From contig NC_081406.1 in the NCBI RefSeq assembly GCF_030272615.1, positions 171,764,361 through 171,828,360 on the forward strand: a DNA stretch of 64,000 bases. Direction: 5' to 3'. Origin of the DNA: Cryptomeria japonica. Taxonomy: Eukaryota; Streptophyta; Pinopsida; Cupressales; Cupressaceae. The number at the start of each line of letters is the position of its first letter. The stretch's first letter is position 1. A program made the position numbers and the translations under genes. The notes under the pieces were generated by a model. That model worked only from the letters and a program-made list of their open reading frames with translations. It had not been told where the DNA came from and searched no databases. This document shows positions 47,632-58,648 of this stretch, piece after piece.

Positions 47632-49001
47632 TTGGTAGAGAAATTGTTTTCCCCAGCCTATGATAATTTTGCATCCCATGTTATCTATGCCTTAACCGAT
47701 TCAGACTCTCCTTTATATGGAACAATATATGAGTATCTCAAAACCAATACCCTACCCATTGACCTATCTCAAAATCAAAAACGTAACTTTATCTGGCAAG
47801 TCGCCCGTTGTACCCTAACTGTTGATACCCTTTATCGTCGAGGTCTAGATGGTACTCTTCTTCGTTGTCTTGATCGTAATGAATCTGACTCTACTTTACA
47901 TGAAATTCATGAAGATATATGTGGCACACATTCAAGTGGTCCTACTCTCACTAAAAAACTTCTAAGCATGGGATATTACTGGCCGACAATGGAGAAAGAC
48001 TCTTATCAATTTGCAAAGAAATGTCCTAAGTGCCAAATCCATGGCAATCTTATCCATGCACCAGCACAAGAATTGTAGCCATTTACAACATCTTGGCCTT
48101 TTTGTCAGTGGGGACTTGATTTAGTAGGGAAAATCCATCCTTCATCTTCAAATGGACACAAGTTCATTATCACTGCTACGAAATATTTTACAAAATGGAT
48201 TGAAGTAGTCCCAATGACCACAGTAACTGGAAAACAAATTGCCTCTTTTATTCTCAATTATATGATCTATAGATATGGCATTCCCAGTTCCATCATCACT
48301 AGAAAATGAACATCCCTTCAAAAACTAGGATGTGCGAGAACTATGTGAATGATTCAAAATATGTGCGAGAACTATGTGAACAATTCAAAAACCAACATCG
48401 TTTCTCTACACCTTACTACCCGCAAGGGAATGGTCAAGCAAAGGCATCAAATAAAACAATATTAAAAATCCTAAAGAAAATAGTAAATGATGCAGGAAAG
48501 GATTGGCATGTGCAACTCAATCCCGCACTCTTGGCCTACACAACTAGCATCAAGACACCTACAGGAGCTACACCATATTCATTGGTGTATGGATCAGAAG
48601 CAATTTTACCTCTTGAGATCGAGATTCCATCACTCAGAGTATCTTTGAAAGGCCTCATTCCAGAAGAGGAGTATCGAGTAAACAAATTGCAAGAACTAGA
48701 GTTTCTAGATGAAAAATGCCAACAGGCCTATAACCACCTCAAAGCATACCAGCAGCGCATGTGCAGAAGCTACAACCACAAAGTCATCCCTAGGATTTTT
48801 AAAGTCGGTGATCTCATACTCAAAGAAAATCCCAGAAATAAACAAGATCGAGAAAAGAAGGGAAAGTTTGAACCTAACTAGTTGGGTCCCTATGTCATTA
48901 TATCATCTTATGGATCAGGTGCCTATCAGCTCACAACTTCAGAGGGCAATGTGCTCAAAGAACCAACCAACAACATTCATCTGAAGAAATACTATACTTG
49001 A
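47632..49001 (+). pseudogene. Element B integrase
   Basis: The zinc-binding region lies at 47890-48050 (HEIHEDICGTHSSG, CPKCQIHG: HHCC). A TAG follows at 48076. The core has WGLDLVGKIHPSS (first Asp), then SSIITRK in place of ITDN, so the second catalytic Asp is lost and a TGA follows at once. A 31-bp direct duplication (48331 and 48362) shifts the frame. PYYPQGNGQAKASNKT (48410-48450) has Lys where the catalytic Glu (QAEA) stands. The C-terminal part (GDLILKENP...) runs to a TAG at 48880, and LGPYVI then continues in frame. Inactive for at least four reasons. Confidence 0.9.
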
Positions 49002-50456
49002 GTGGTCTAATGCACGGAAAAAGTGAAAAATACAAGAAAATCAAAAAATCAAAAAAATAACACAAAAAAAAATCAAAAACAACAAAAGGGTGCAATAAAA
49101 ACAAATGGTGAAAACCTGGCAACAGGCACTACTTGTGAGGTAACAACTCCTCTATCTATCATTACTCATATCTTTTGTATCCAAAGTCAAAACCATTGGC
49201 CATTGCCCAACACTTTATCAACATCATTATCCTAGACATACTTAGCGTAGTCACTGTCCTTGCTTATCTGAATATTAGTTCATTATATTCCACCATGGCT
49301 TGGTAATTATTGTACATATCCACATCGATTGATATCTCTAACTAGGAGCAACATTCATCTAACTTCAAAACAAAAATTGCAGCATGCCGAGAAAATCCTG
49401 TCAACACCAACTCCAGCAACCAAGAAAGCAAAACACTAATCCAATTAACAACTTCAACACACATAATGGATGATTTTCTGAAGTATAATTTGTTAACATC
49501 TTGCATGAAGTTTTGACTATTTTTTTGCACTTGAACCTTTTGAATTATTGGATCCCCTAATTTTTCTCAACGATGCATTGAGCTAGACAAAGTGGTTGGA
49601 GACTGATATTTTTTTAAAAAAATTGTTTGTGAAGCGGTCATTTGTACTGTGCAAATACTTGTCTCAAGACCTGATTCAAAGCATATCATTGAAGACATTG
49701 TTCCACTTTGCACATACAAATGGTTCAATCTTGTCTATTTTACACAAGCAACACTCAAGTCGTCTTGGTTCAATTATACCTCAACGCTTGTGTCGTCTTG
49801 CAATATCAAAATCCATGTAAATTTTTCTCATGTCAGTATGGTTTAATTATACCATCATAATTGTATAAATTTTCAACATATCAAACAGTTCAATGATGAT
49901 AAACACAAAGAAAGCAAAAACATGTGACTATACATGAATGATAAATGACAAAATGGGGATGATCAATTAGCTGCATATCATTTTACAATTAGTTGTATAT
50001 CATTTTACAATTAGTTGCATATCATTTTACAATTAGTTGCATATCATTATCATATATCTCATTTTCAAGATACCTCTCACAAATCATATCATTACCTCTT
50101 CATCATCAATCATATCAAGAAAATAGCATATCAAAAGAATTTATCTAAGCATTGCATCATCATCATCATACAAACCTCATATCCATGCATAAATCATCAT
50201 CCATAAAACACATCACATGTAGATCGGAAAGTCAGTGTCATAAATATATCTCAAAAATTGTCAAAATATACAAAAGATGTCATGTCTGTCGAAATACAAT
50301 GATCAGAATACAATAGAGACAAGTCTCTCAGGTATGACTATCTCCTGAGGCTGATATTCTTGCAATAGATGTCCCAACACCTAGATCTCCAAGTGGATCA
50401 TGTCAAGAAGGCCCTGTAACCCCTCTGCTCTCCTTCCTCGAATGAGTCTGCATGGA
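49002..50456 (+). other. Element B region downstream of integrase, non-coding
   Basis: AT-rich, with no domain recognised. It contains a 22-bp tandem repeat (49965-50048) and CATCAT-rich sequence to 50200. From 50300 on it is the far end of the antisense ORF region. Confidence 0.65.
49965..50048. repeat. 22-bp tandem repeat, four copies
   Basis: Unit AATTAGTTGCATATCATTTTAC starts at 49965, 49987, 50009 and 50031, with single-base differences (AGCTGC, AGTTGT). Confidence 0.9.
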
Positions 50457-52322
50457 TCAACTAGAGGCCATCGCAACATAGCTAGGAGCTCTGTGAAATC
50501 TAGGGACCACCTCCTCATATAAACTCCTATAGTACTCAACCTCCTTGGTTGCATACTGCATCTCTCTCAGTGTGTCTCTCATGGAACGACCAGCCACAGC
50601 TCTCTCCAAGCTATCCACCTGAGCCTCTACTCGACCTAGGCGCTCTATCACCGTATCTCGCTCTGTGGTAATCTGTATAATTTGGCACTGCTGAGCCATT
50701 ACCTATGCCTAAAGCTGTTGCACTGTCATCTGTAGGGACCTAATCTATGCATCCTCTTGTTGAGTTGGTACCCAAACCTGAATGGGTACCTGTGTCATGG
50801 TACCCCCCATCCCTGTCCCTGTCCTAGGTGTTAGTGGAGGTAATACATTTGATCTCCTCCTCTAAGTCAGTCGCCTAAAATCATCTGTCCCACCCACAAC
50901 TGTTATCACCTCGCCTACCCGGCCACCTCCACTAGCTCCAACCACCAAACCTAAACTCCCTCCCTCCCCAACTACTCGCCTGACTAATCCACCTCCTCTC
51001 CTTCCCCCATCTCTCCCTCTATCTCCTCCTCCTCTCCTCCCTATATCTCCTCCATCCCCTCCTCTATCTCCTCATCTCCCTCTACCACCTTCCCTCCCAT
51101 CTCCCCCATCATCTCCTCCACCATCCCCATATCCCTCCTCCAGCTCTCCTCCCTCATCTCTTCATCTCCCTAGCCTCTCAGGTTGCTCATCCTCATCATC
51201 ATCAAAAGTGGGAATCATCTCCATTGGATCTAATATCTGTGCTACGCTATGGGCCATAAAGAGCGCTGCAAACTCCTCCGTCATCCCAGCATCCACCACT
51301 CCAAACCCATAGTCCCATATCTATCCAGCCAAATGCATGTACTCCTCTACCGTCGCAGCACTATCAATAGTCATACCCCACTCTAGCACATCCTACCTCC
51401 GACGAGCATATAAGCATGCTCCTTGTGGTACACCCTATTGTTGCCCATATTGCCGTTGAACTCGGTTGTGCAGGAACCTCTCAGTGATAAAAGGTGTCTT
51501 CCCTATCAAGTATTGCGACATATATAAATAGGGCATCTCTAGCACGTCCTTCGCCCACACCTCGCAATCCATATACAGTCTCCAAATGACCGTATCAATG
51601 TCATTCGGCACCCTCCTCCAATGTTCTAGCTTGCCCAGCTTACCCTGGACAACTATCCCTGTGTACCCATATGCATAAGCGTGACCGACTAGCCTATCCC
51701 TATCTGCAAGTGGCCTCGCTGCAGGAATTTTCTCCCAAGCCCACACGTATAACAATGTGACCCCAGTTGATAAACTATTGTATCCTAAATACACCACCTA
51801 GTGCATATCTCTATATAAATGGGTCAACATACAAGACCCCCATGCAAACCTGCGACCCTGTGTCACCATATCCTCAAGAACCAAGCCCCATCCCACTGCC
51901 AGTCCCTTCGACCTATGGTCGGGACACAAGAAGCCACCTACTAAACCTACCAGTACAGAAGGTAGTGGAGCATAATCAAAATCTATAAACTCCTGCCAAG
52001 GGATCTCATATCCGCAAATCTGATCATCATGAGATATCCGGTGAAGAGCCTCTGTCCCATCCTCCTTTGTCTGCTCATATGGAAGTAATGCTCCTATCAC
52101 TGGAATCCATAGAATCTGATAATAGTCCTCTGGAGTGATTGTAATCTCCCCAATAGCCAAGTGAAAGGTGTTCGTGTCACTGTGCCACCTCTCTGCCAAC
52201 GTTGTCAGCAAACCCCGATTAATGATATACTGAGGCATATCCAACAAAGAGGACAACCCACACCTCGCAATGATATCCCTATCTGCCTGTGTCAACTGAG
52301 GAATTAGATACCATGGTCTCAA
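50457..52322 (-). pseudogene. Antisense ORF of element B with plant mobile domain (PMD)
   Basis: Minus-strand frame of 622 codons, same register at both ends (52322 to 50457), with in-frame stops at 51798 and 51435 and several between 51400 and 50700. The first 290 residues fit the PMD: LTQADRDIIARCGLSSLLDM, LTTLAERWHSDTNTFHL, IGEITITPEDYYQILWIPV, then VGGFLCP, DMVTQGRRFAWGSCMLTHLY and RPLADRDRLVGHAYAYGY. Next come DVLEWGM, an acidic Glu/Gly-rich tract (about 51000-51200), and a C-terminal coiled-coil-like segment (50699-50457: ERLGRVEAQVDSLERAV). PMDs occur in MAIL/MAIN proteins involved in silencing and in transposons (established). Here it lies between integrase and 3' LTR, opposite to gag-pol. 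Confidence 0.85.
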
Positions 52323-52411
52323 AAATCGTTCTCGTGACTGAAGTATGCCAAGTCGTTCCTATAAACAGCAAAAAATGTCCAAATATCAATTCCCACATCT
52401 ATCCAATAAAT

Positions 52412-52660
52412 CAAAATCCATATCAACTTGAAACAACGAAATATCAAAAATCAAACCCCATATCAAAATCTGAACAAAATCAACTTGAAACAATGAAATA
52501 TCAAATCAAGTTTCATATTGAAAATGAAATCCATTTCAAAAATCAAAATCCATATCAACTTGAAACAATGAAATATTAAATCAATTTTCATATCGAAAAT
52601 CAAATCCATATCAAAAATCAAAATCCATATCAACTTGAAACAATGCAAGTATCAAACCGA
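52412..52660. repeat. Imperfect ~75-bp tandem repeat upstream of the antisense ORF
   Basis: The word ATCAACTTGAAACAATGAAA recurs near 52423, 52480, 52554 and 52630 (spacing about 57, 75 and 75). Between them are CAAAATCCATATC and TTTCATATCGAAAATC words. It lies just upstream of the antisense ORF start. Confidence 0.75.
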
Positions 52661-53089
52661 GTTTCATATCACACATCAAGACCCATATCAAGAAATCACA
52701 TCAAAGACCCATAACGCAAGCAACCCAAAAATCCATATCGCAAGAATCATATCAGGAACCATATCAGACATCATAAATTAGAACTCATATCGGACATCAA
52801 ATTCAATGGAATGACAAAAATCACAAATCCACATCAAAAGAAAATCAGGATCATCATTCAAATCAATCAGCTTGGAACTTCAACAGCAAAAGCAATTTCA
52901 CAATCTATCAAGACTTGGACACATCATCACAGTAGGCACAAAATTGGCTAAACACTCATCTCGAAGCACTTGGCAAAAACCTACCCACCCCCCAATCATC
53001 TTCCTTCATCTATTTTTCCCCCACAACGCCACCTTTCCACTCCTTTCTAGCTACTTTCCTGCTCACACACTAAGAAATCCCTCCCATGC

Positions 53090-53345
53090 ACTAAGCTGCC
53101 ACCTATGTGCTAGCTAAACTCAGCCACGTGCTAAAACCTTTACCCTATGCGCTAGGTTAACCCTACGCGCTACCACAATTATCCTCTGTGCTAATCTGCG
53201 AACCCTACGCGCTACCATGTTCCCCGCATGCGCTACCCTATTAGCCCTATGTGCTATTCTATCCTATGCGCTACTCTAAACCTATGACACGCTACCCAAT
53301 GACTCCTAGACGCTACCCTAGTTGACTAACCCTATGCGCTAAACC
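53090..53345 (-). repeat. Cluster 3 of TAGCGCAT-like words, opposite orientation
   Basis: Plus strand reads repeated CCCTATGCGCTA and CCCTACGCGCTAC; the reverse complement is TAGCGCATAGGG/TAGCGCGTAGGG, the same core as clusters 1 and 2 but inverted. More than ten copies, irregular spacing, 0.8-1 kb upstream of the antisense ORF. Confidence 0.8.
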
Positions 53346-53910
53346 ATGAAAATTTGACAAAAAATAAAAAACGTGACCAAAATTGACAAAGCAAAAAGCA
53401 AAAAAAGGCAAAAATTAAATGACTTACAGGTGGACCATACATGGCAAGCCTCTGGTATCAATGAATGCACCCGAATTGGTGTGAAGCATAGGGAACCGAC
53501 ATCTTGTCAGTCTCCAAATGTCACTCTCACCAAAAGTCAAAAGGTGCAAATGATACAAATAAAATCACTTTTTACCTTTTTATAGGGTAAAAGTAAATTA
53601 GGGTTAGTAGGTGGGGCATGTATTTTGCTCGTGGTCTCACTTTTAACCCTATCAAACATCATTTTTTTGTCGGGACATGAATCAATTAGCACGCATTAAA
53701 CACATACAACATTCAAAAATGCGATCAATTCAAGTACAAATGCTTATCAACTCAAGAAAATTTTCAAACAATCTTTGATTCATCTCCCGAGGGGGCATCA
53801 TCAATATCGTTTATCAGATCCGGGGCACGACATCATGACATCAACATCTCGACACACGACATCAACATATCCGACAATTTTCTTTGAATCAACATGTGCA
53901 CACACGACAC

Positions 53911-53927
53911 TTCAAAGAGGGGCAAAA
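53911..53927 (+). other. Element B polypurine tract
   Basis: TCAAAGAGGGGCAAAA immediately before the 3' LTR start TGTAGACA; a plus-strand primer tract of normal form. Confidence 0.85.
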
Positions 53928-54390
53928 TGTAGACATATAAAAATGACCACTTTCTTAAGTGAATATTTTATTTTATTTTATTTTAAATAAAAGTGGAAAA
54001 TCCACTAAACTTATATATTATTCATAAAAATGTTTACATCAGGTTCAAAAAAAGGCATACCGGCAGGAAAGAACCCTCAAGAAAACCTTCGGTTGTAGCC
54101 TTCAAAAAAATAAAAACTAGGCACTACCCTTACATCATTTGTTGTTGTCTAGTCAGATCACCCAACCCCCTACCTCTAATATTTATACAAGGGTCCCATA
54201 GGACAATTACAAAAAACAAGACTGCCGCCAAATGAAGGGCTAAACAAAAATTCCATGAAGGACCACCAAAGGAGATCTAGTGATGTATAGGTTCCTGCCA
54301 AAACCATAGATAAACACTCGAGCATAATAGTAGACAAAGAACCTCCAATTCTGCATCAACAAAAATCATTCCACCAACTCCAAAAAATAG

Positions 54391-55212
54391 TCAGATATCC
54401 AAAAACCATGAGCTAGTTCTCTCCTCCGAAGGTTCATGAGCTGAGACCAGAGGAGGAATAACCCTTAAAGGAAAATTCAAACAAGCAGGAGCAGAGAACA
54501 AAAAGCCCAGAGTGATCAATGAATGCAATGCCTCAAAGACAACCCAAGCTTTATCCACATACTGATCAAGAGCCAGATACAGCAGAAAGTCCATGGAGGC
54601 TCGAGTGTCTTCCATGGAATCACATATCAATCCCATTCTTAATTTATGCAATAATTGACCAGACCAACCATTAACCATGAGCTCATGACAAGGAAGAAAA
54701 CCACCATAATAAAAAGACCCCACATCAAAATGATAATCAGCCAATGCAGAAGAAACCAAGGCCCAATTACATACTGTCGGAAAAATGAACGTGGAAACCA
54801 AGAGGCAGACCAAATCATCATCAAGTAAAACATCATAGAAAATTTTAACAAAGTGAGACAGAAGCTCAGCATAAGAAATATGAGGACAAACTTCTAGCCA
54901 TCGACACCCCATAAGCCTACGAAATTCAAAATCCACCACAGGAGAAAACAAATTAAATACCTTACCAAGATTGACAAAATTGTCCTCATTCTCTTCTTAT
55001 GCTATTCGAGCTTCTAAAAACACTCTGTATGTCCCAATGGACAAAGAAGACGACATTTGTAGGAGAAAAAGCTCCAAAAACCACAAAGACATAAATATAA
55101 AATGTTGCTTAACAAGATAATATAAATGAGATAGTATAAATGAGAAAACCACCCTTAACTTCCCATAATGGCAATGCAAAATATCCATTGCAATCTTTCT
55201 TGATTTAAACAT
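54391..55212 (-). pseudogene. LINE-2 third ORF, downstream of RNase H
   Basis: One minus-strand frame of 274 codons from ATG 55212 to stop 54391, broken only by TAA 54997. Upstream of the stop: hydrophobic stretches (KLRVVFSFILSHLYYLV). Downstream: SPVVDFEFRRLMGCRWLEV, SYAELLSHFVKIFYDVLLDD, FIFPTVCNWALVSSALADYH, then helix-rich sequence (DTRASMDFLLYLALDQYVDK) and a C-terminal Pro/Ser/Glu part. Repeated aromatic/hydrophobic helices suggest a folded protein. No family recognised. It lies on the LINE's coding strand, between the 293-bp duplication and the 3' tail. Confidence 0.62.
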
Positions 55213-55614
55213 TTCACACGGATTAACAACCCTTAACCATAAATGAATATCCAGAAGGAGAGGACGCCACCCTCAAATAATGATTATCGCATAAAACCAA
55301 TTCTGCCAAGGCTGAAAACTCACACAAGACGGCCAGCGATGCAGTATGAATACTTTAACAAATAATCAAAGCCCAAGAACATACTACACATTAAAAAGTC
55401 ACAAGCAAGCCACAACCTATGAAGGACCAAAAACAAAAAAATCTCAAAGACACACATGTCGCCACCCTATAAAAATATCATGAGAAGCCACATCCTCACC
55501 CTATAAATGAATTTATCAATGATTGATACTTAAAGTAGAAATGAGATTTCTACATCAGATAGAGGGCCTATACAAGACATCCCATTACCTTCCACATAGC
55601 CTTGAGGATATCCC

Positions 55615-56210
55615 TTACCTCAACAATATTTAAATGTGTCTTTAGAATGAAATGCATATTCGGCCAAAGCTACAATTTACCTGCTAACCATACCACATGG
55701 GATATACATACCATCATCTAGCCCAGAAGCAAAATTTAAGAACACACCATATGTAAACAAAAACATAAAATATCCTATCATCCTCCTATCTACACATGTG
55801 GTACAAATAAAATCTTATCAGAGTAAAGGATAACATGAATACCTCAAGAAATAATAGAAACAGATAGATCGAAATGAATTACCTTAAACCCATAGGTTAG
55901 ACAAAATACCCGAGAACCTGTACCTCAACAAAATTTAATTGATCTTTAGAATGATTTGTAAACTGCAATTTACCTACTAACCACACCTCATGAGATATAC
56001 ACATCATCATCTAGCCCAGATGCAGAATTGTAAGAATACACCATATGTAAATAGAAACATAATAGAGCCTATCATCCTCCTATCTACACATATAGTACAA
56101 ATAAAATTTGATTAGAGTAAAGGATAATATGAATACCTTAAGAGATAATGGAAACAGATAACCCAAAATAATTACCTTAAAACCTTAGGATTAGATCAAA
56201 TACCCTAGAA
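55615..56210. repeat. ~293-bp tandem duplication in LINE-2
   Basis: Two diverged copies, about 55615-55915 and 55916-56210. They share TACCTGCTAACCA/TACCTACTAACCA (55678, 55971), CATCATCTAGCCCAGA, CCTATCATCCTCCTATCT and GAGTAAAGGATAA. They lie between RNase H and the third ORF and have no clear coding content. Confidence 0.85.
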
Positions 56211-58042
56211 GAATGTCTTGAGAAATATCACTTCCCTCTACACACTTAAAATGAGCACCGGTGTCAATTGCCATGTTGGCCAAAAAATTTGCAAGCCTAT
56301 TCAGTTCTCTAAAATAGTGAGATAACGAGAATGTATCAAAGAATGACAACTTCTCCAAAATATGATCTAATATGTACTTCAAATGCCAACAATTTCTCTT
56401 ACTGCTCAAAACAATCTGAATAATGACCATCGAATCTCCCTAAATTAATAGGTTTTTAATCCCTAAAGAGATAGCCAAATCAATCCCAAGGGACAAAGCT
56501 TGACATTCAGCAAAATTGTTTGACTGGGTACCCCAAGGGCATGACACTGAGCAGCTATTGAGACTGCATTGTGGTCAAAAATAGTCATACCAGCCCTAGC
56601 CAACCCCGAGTCACCCCTAGAGGCTCCATCAAAATGAAGCTTGAAATGGCCCAAAGGAGGAGGATCTCATCTAGCAGCAAGCCTCTTATTAATAGTAACA
56701 AGACCTTTTGCAATAGACCCATGAGAAGGGATGGCAAAGAGATATTTCTAGGTCCTTGTAATCTTGCCATCCCAATGAGAGAATGATGTCATATTCTCTA
56801 AATTCTTATGAATGTATGACAAAGCCACCTCTAAGATAGAAGACTCTATCTTGACTAAAATGTTAGAGAGCGAAGCTGATAACTTTCTAAAAATCCTATA
56901 ATTTCTTTCTAACCATATGTTCCAAATGATAATTGAAGGAGAGATGAGCTAGAGATAAGCATAAAAGGATGAGGAAAACAAAATAGGACAGGCTCTAAAG
57001 TGGGAGAGAAGGTCATAGCCAATAACAAAGGACAGACCTAGTTTCTCAAACATTCATTGCCAACATCCAAAGGCAAAATCACAATGAAGAAACGGGTGAG
57101 AGGATGATTCCAAATTCTTATTACACTAGACACAAGGGAAAAAAGCAGTCAATCCCATCCTATCCAATCTCATCCCTATAAGAACCCTGTCTTGTACAGC
57201 AAGCCAAGTAAATGCACCTGCCTTCAGAAGGCAAGCCGAATGCCAAAACAATTTAAAGGGCCAGGAAGAAAAGTCCTTAGCTGGCATAAGGGAATTATAT
57301 CCATCTTTCATAGAGTATTCTCTAGATGCACTCTTAGTCCAAATAAGCTCATCTTCCTTCTCAGACAAGATGATAATTCTATCTTTGAGGATATTACAAA
57401 ATTGTACTTTCAAACTGAGATCAACATTCAAACAATCAATCAACTTTCATTTAGTCATCTTCACATGACCTTTTTGTACAATATCAAAATAATCAGACAC
57501 AAAAATCCCCCATCTGACCGAAAGGATTGATTTTAATGGGGTCCAATCCCTAATGGAATCCAACTGACAATAACCATTCCAAGCATCATCCCAAAATCTA
57601 GTTTTATTACCATTATGCACAACCCAAGAAAGATTGGGCAACAAGACACTTCTACATTTCACCAAAAAATTCCAAATAGCCAACCCCTGGGGCAAACTCG
57701 AGGCACAAAAAATAGATTCTCTTACCCCATTATTAAAATACTTGGCAAACATGATCTTAGCCCAAAGGGAATCTGGTCTATCATACAGTTTCCAAACTAG
57801 CTTAGCCCCCAAGGCCAGATTCTGATTCTCCAAACTTCTAATTCCTTATCCCCCAAGTTCTTTAGGAAGACAGACCTTATCCTAGGCTAGCAAGGGGATC
57901 CTACCTTTCCCATCCTTACTATTGTTCCAAAGAAAGGATCTCAGAGTATCCTTTAAACTAACAAGAACAGACTTTGGAGCTTTGAGAATTGACATTAAGT
58001 AAATTGGCACCGCATTCAACATAGACTTAATCAGAACAATTC
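56191..58042 (-). pseudogene. LINE-2 ORF2, C-terminal part (RT thumb, zf-RVT, RNase H)
   Basis: The reading starts IRIVLIKSMLNAVPIYLMS at about 58040 (the residues before this are LTR-encoded). It continues LRSFLWNNSKDGKGR, then 57833-57447 (LVWKLYDRPDSLWAKIMFAKYF) and 57443-57126 (EDELIWTKSASREYSMKDGY, ACLLKAGAFTWLAVQDRVL). A damaged zf-RVT follows at about 57120-57060. The RNase H is at 56654-56191 (HFKLHFDGASRGDSG with first Asp, later LNRLANFLANMAID). Stops at 57882, 57447, 57126 and 56463 and frame changes make it dead. A different LINE family from LINE-1, judging by its wording in the shared domains. Confidence 0.9.
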
Positions 58043-58638
58043 TAATTAAAATTACCTTCCATCCACTTGCATTCTCCTGCATACCCCACTTGTCTCTCTA
58101 ACCCCCCTTCTATATTCTTCTAATCACTTCTAAATTAGCCTAAACCATCTACTAAATATTTTCACATCCATAAGCAAAGGGAAGTCACTTCTCAAACCCT
58201 CAAAGTCTTTGGAAACCATTAAAGGCTTTGTGTCTTCAACAAGTTAACCTTGAAATCCTTCCAAACCATTAATGGTTAACTCAACCCTCTTGCATGGTTA
58301 GAGACTTTTTGCCTAACTCAACCCTCATCTAACCCAAGGGTCTCAACAAGCATTCATTTCTTTAACCTTGGTTATCCCTTTAAACCTTACACAAGAGTTT
58401 ATCCTTTGGGTAAAAGCTTTATCCAAATGATAACCTTAGCCTAACCTTAACCCTTACCTCCTAAGGTAACCATGAGGTCTTCTCAAGCATTTAATGCTTC
58501 TTGCATCTCCTCTCAAGTAGTCTTATGTTGACAATTATCACCATTTCATTGGTGAGAATTGTAAACATGGATTGATAACTTTCAATTCTGGCCCTTGATT
58601 GGATTATTCAATCTCAACCCTTCATTGCCTTGTTTTCC

Positions 58639-58648
58639 CTATAAATAG
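58639..58648 (+). promoter_or_regulatory. TATA box of element B 3' LTR
   Basis: CTATAAATAG, the same as at 34991 in the 5' LTR; could start transcripts reading into element A's right half. Confidence 0.6.

Larger units (their letters stand above)
53966..58042 (-). mobile_element. LINE-2: 5'-truncated plant LINE inside element B 3' LTR
   Basis: On the minus strand it runs RT thumb (58042), zf-RVT, RNase H, a duplicated spacer, a third ORF, and a 3' tail of repeated AAAAT (plus strand ATTTTATTTTATTTTATTTT at about 53966-53990). The 5' end is truncated within RT and joins LTR sequence with short homology (TAATTAAAATTA). 5' truncation and a simple-repeat tail are normal for LINEs. No target duplication is seen; instead LTR sequence is missing. 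Confidence 0.88.

Noticed and set aside
49965-50048. CRISPR-like spaced repeat
   Set aside because: Contiguous 22-bp units with no spacers, in a plant retrotransposon.
51000-51180. Plus-strand CT-rich tract as a microsatellite or regulatory element
   Set aside because: Explained as the acidic Glu/Gly-rich part of the antisense ORF read from the other strand.
52289-52648. Frames with repeated QLETMKY / LIFHCFKLIW residues
   Set aside because: Artefact of the ~75-bp imperfect DNA repeat, on either strand.
58040-58082. First 13 codons of the minus-strand frame ending at 57882 as LINE RT
   Set aside because: They are encoded by element B LTR sequence that matches 34395-34440; the LINE begins about 58042.
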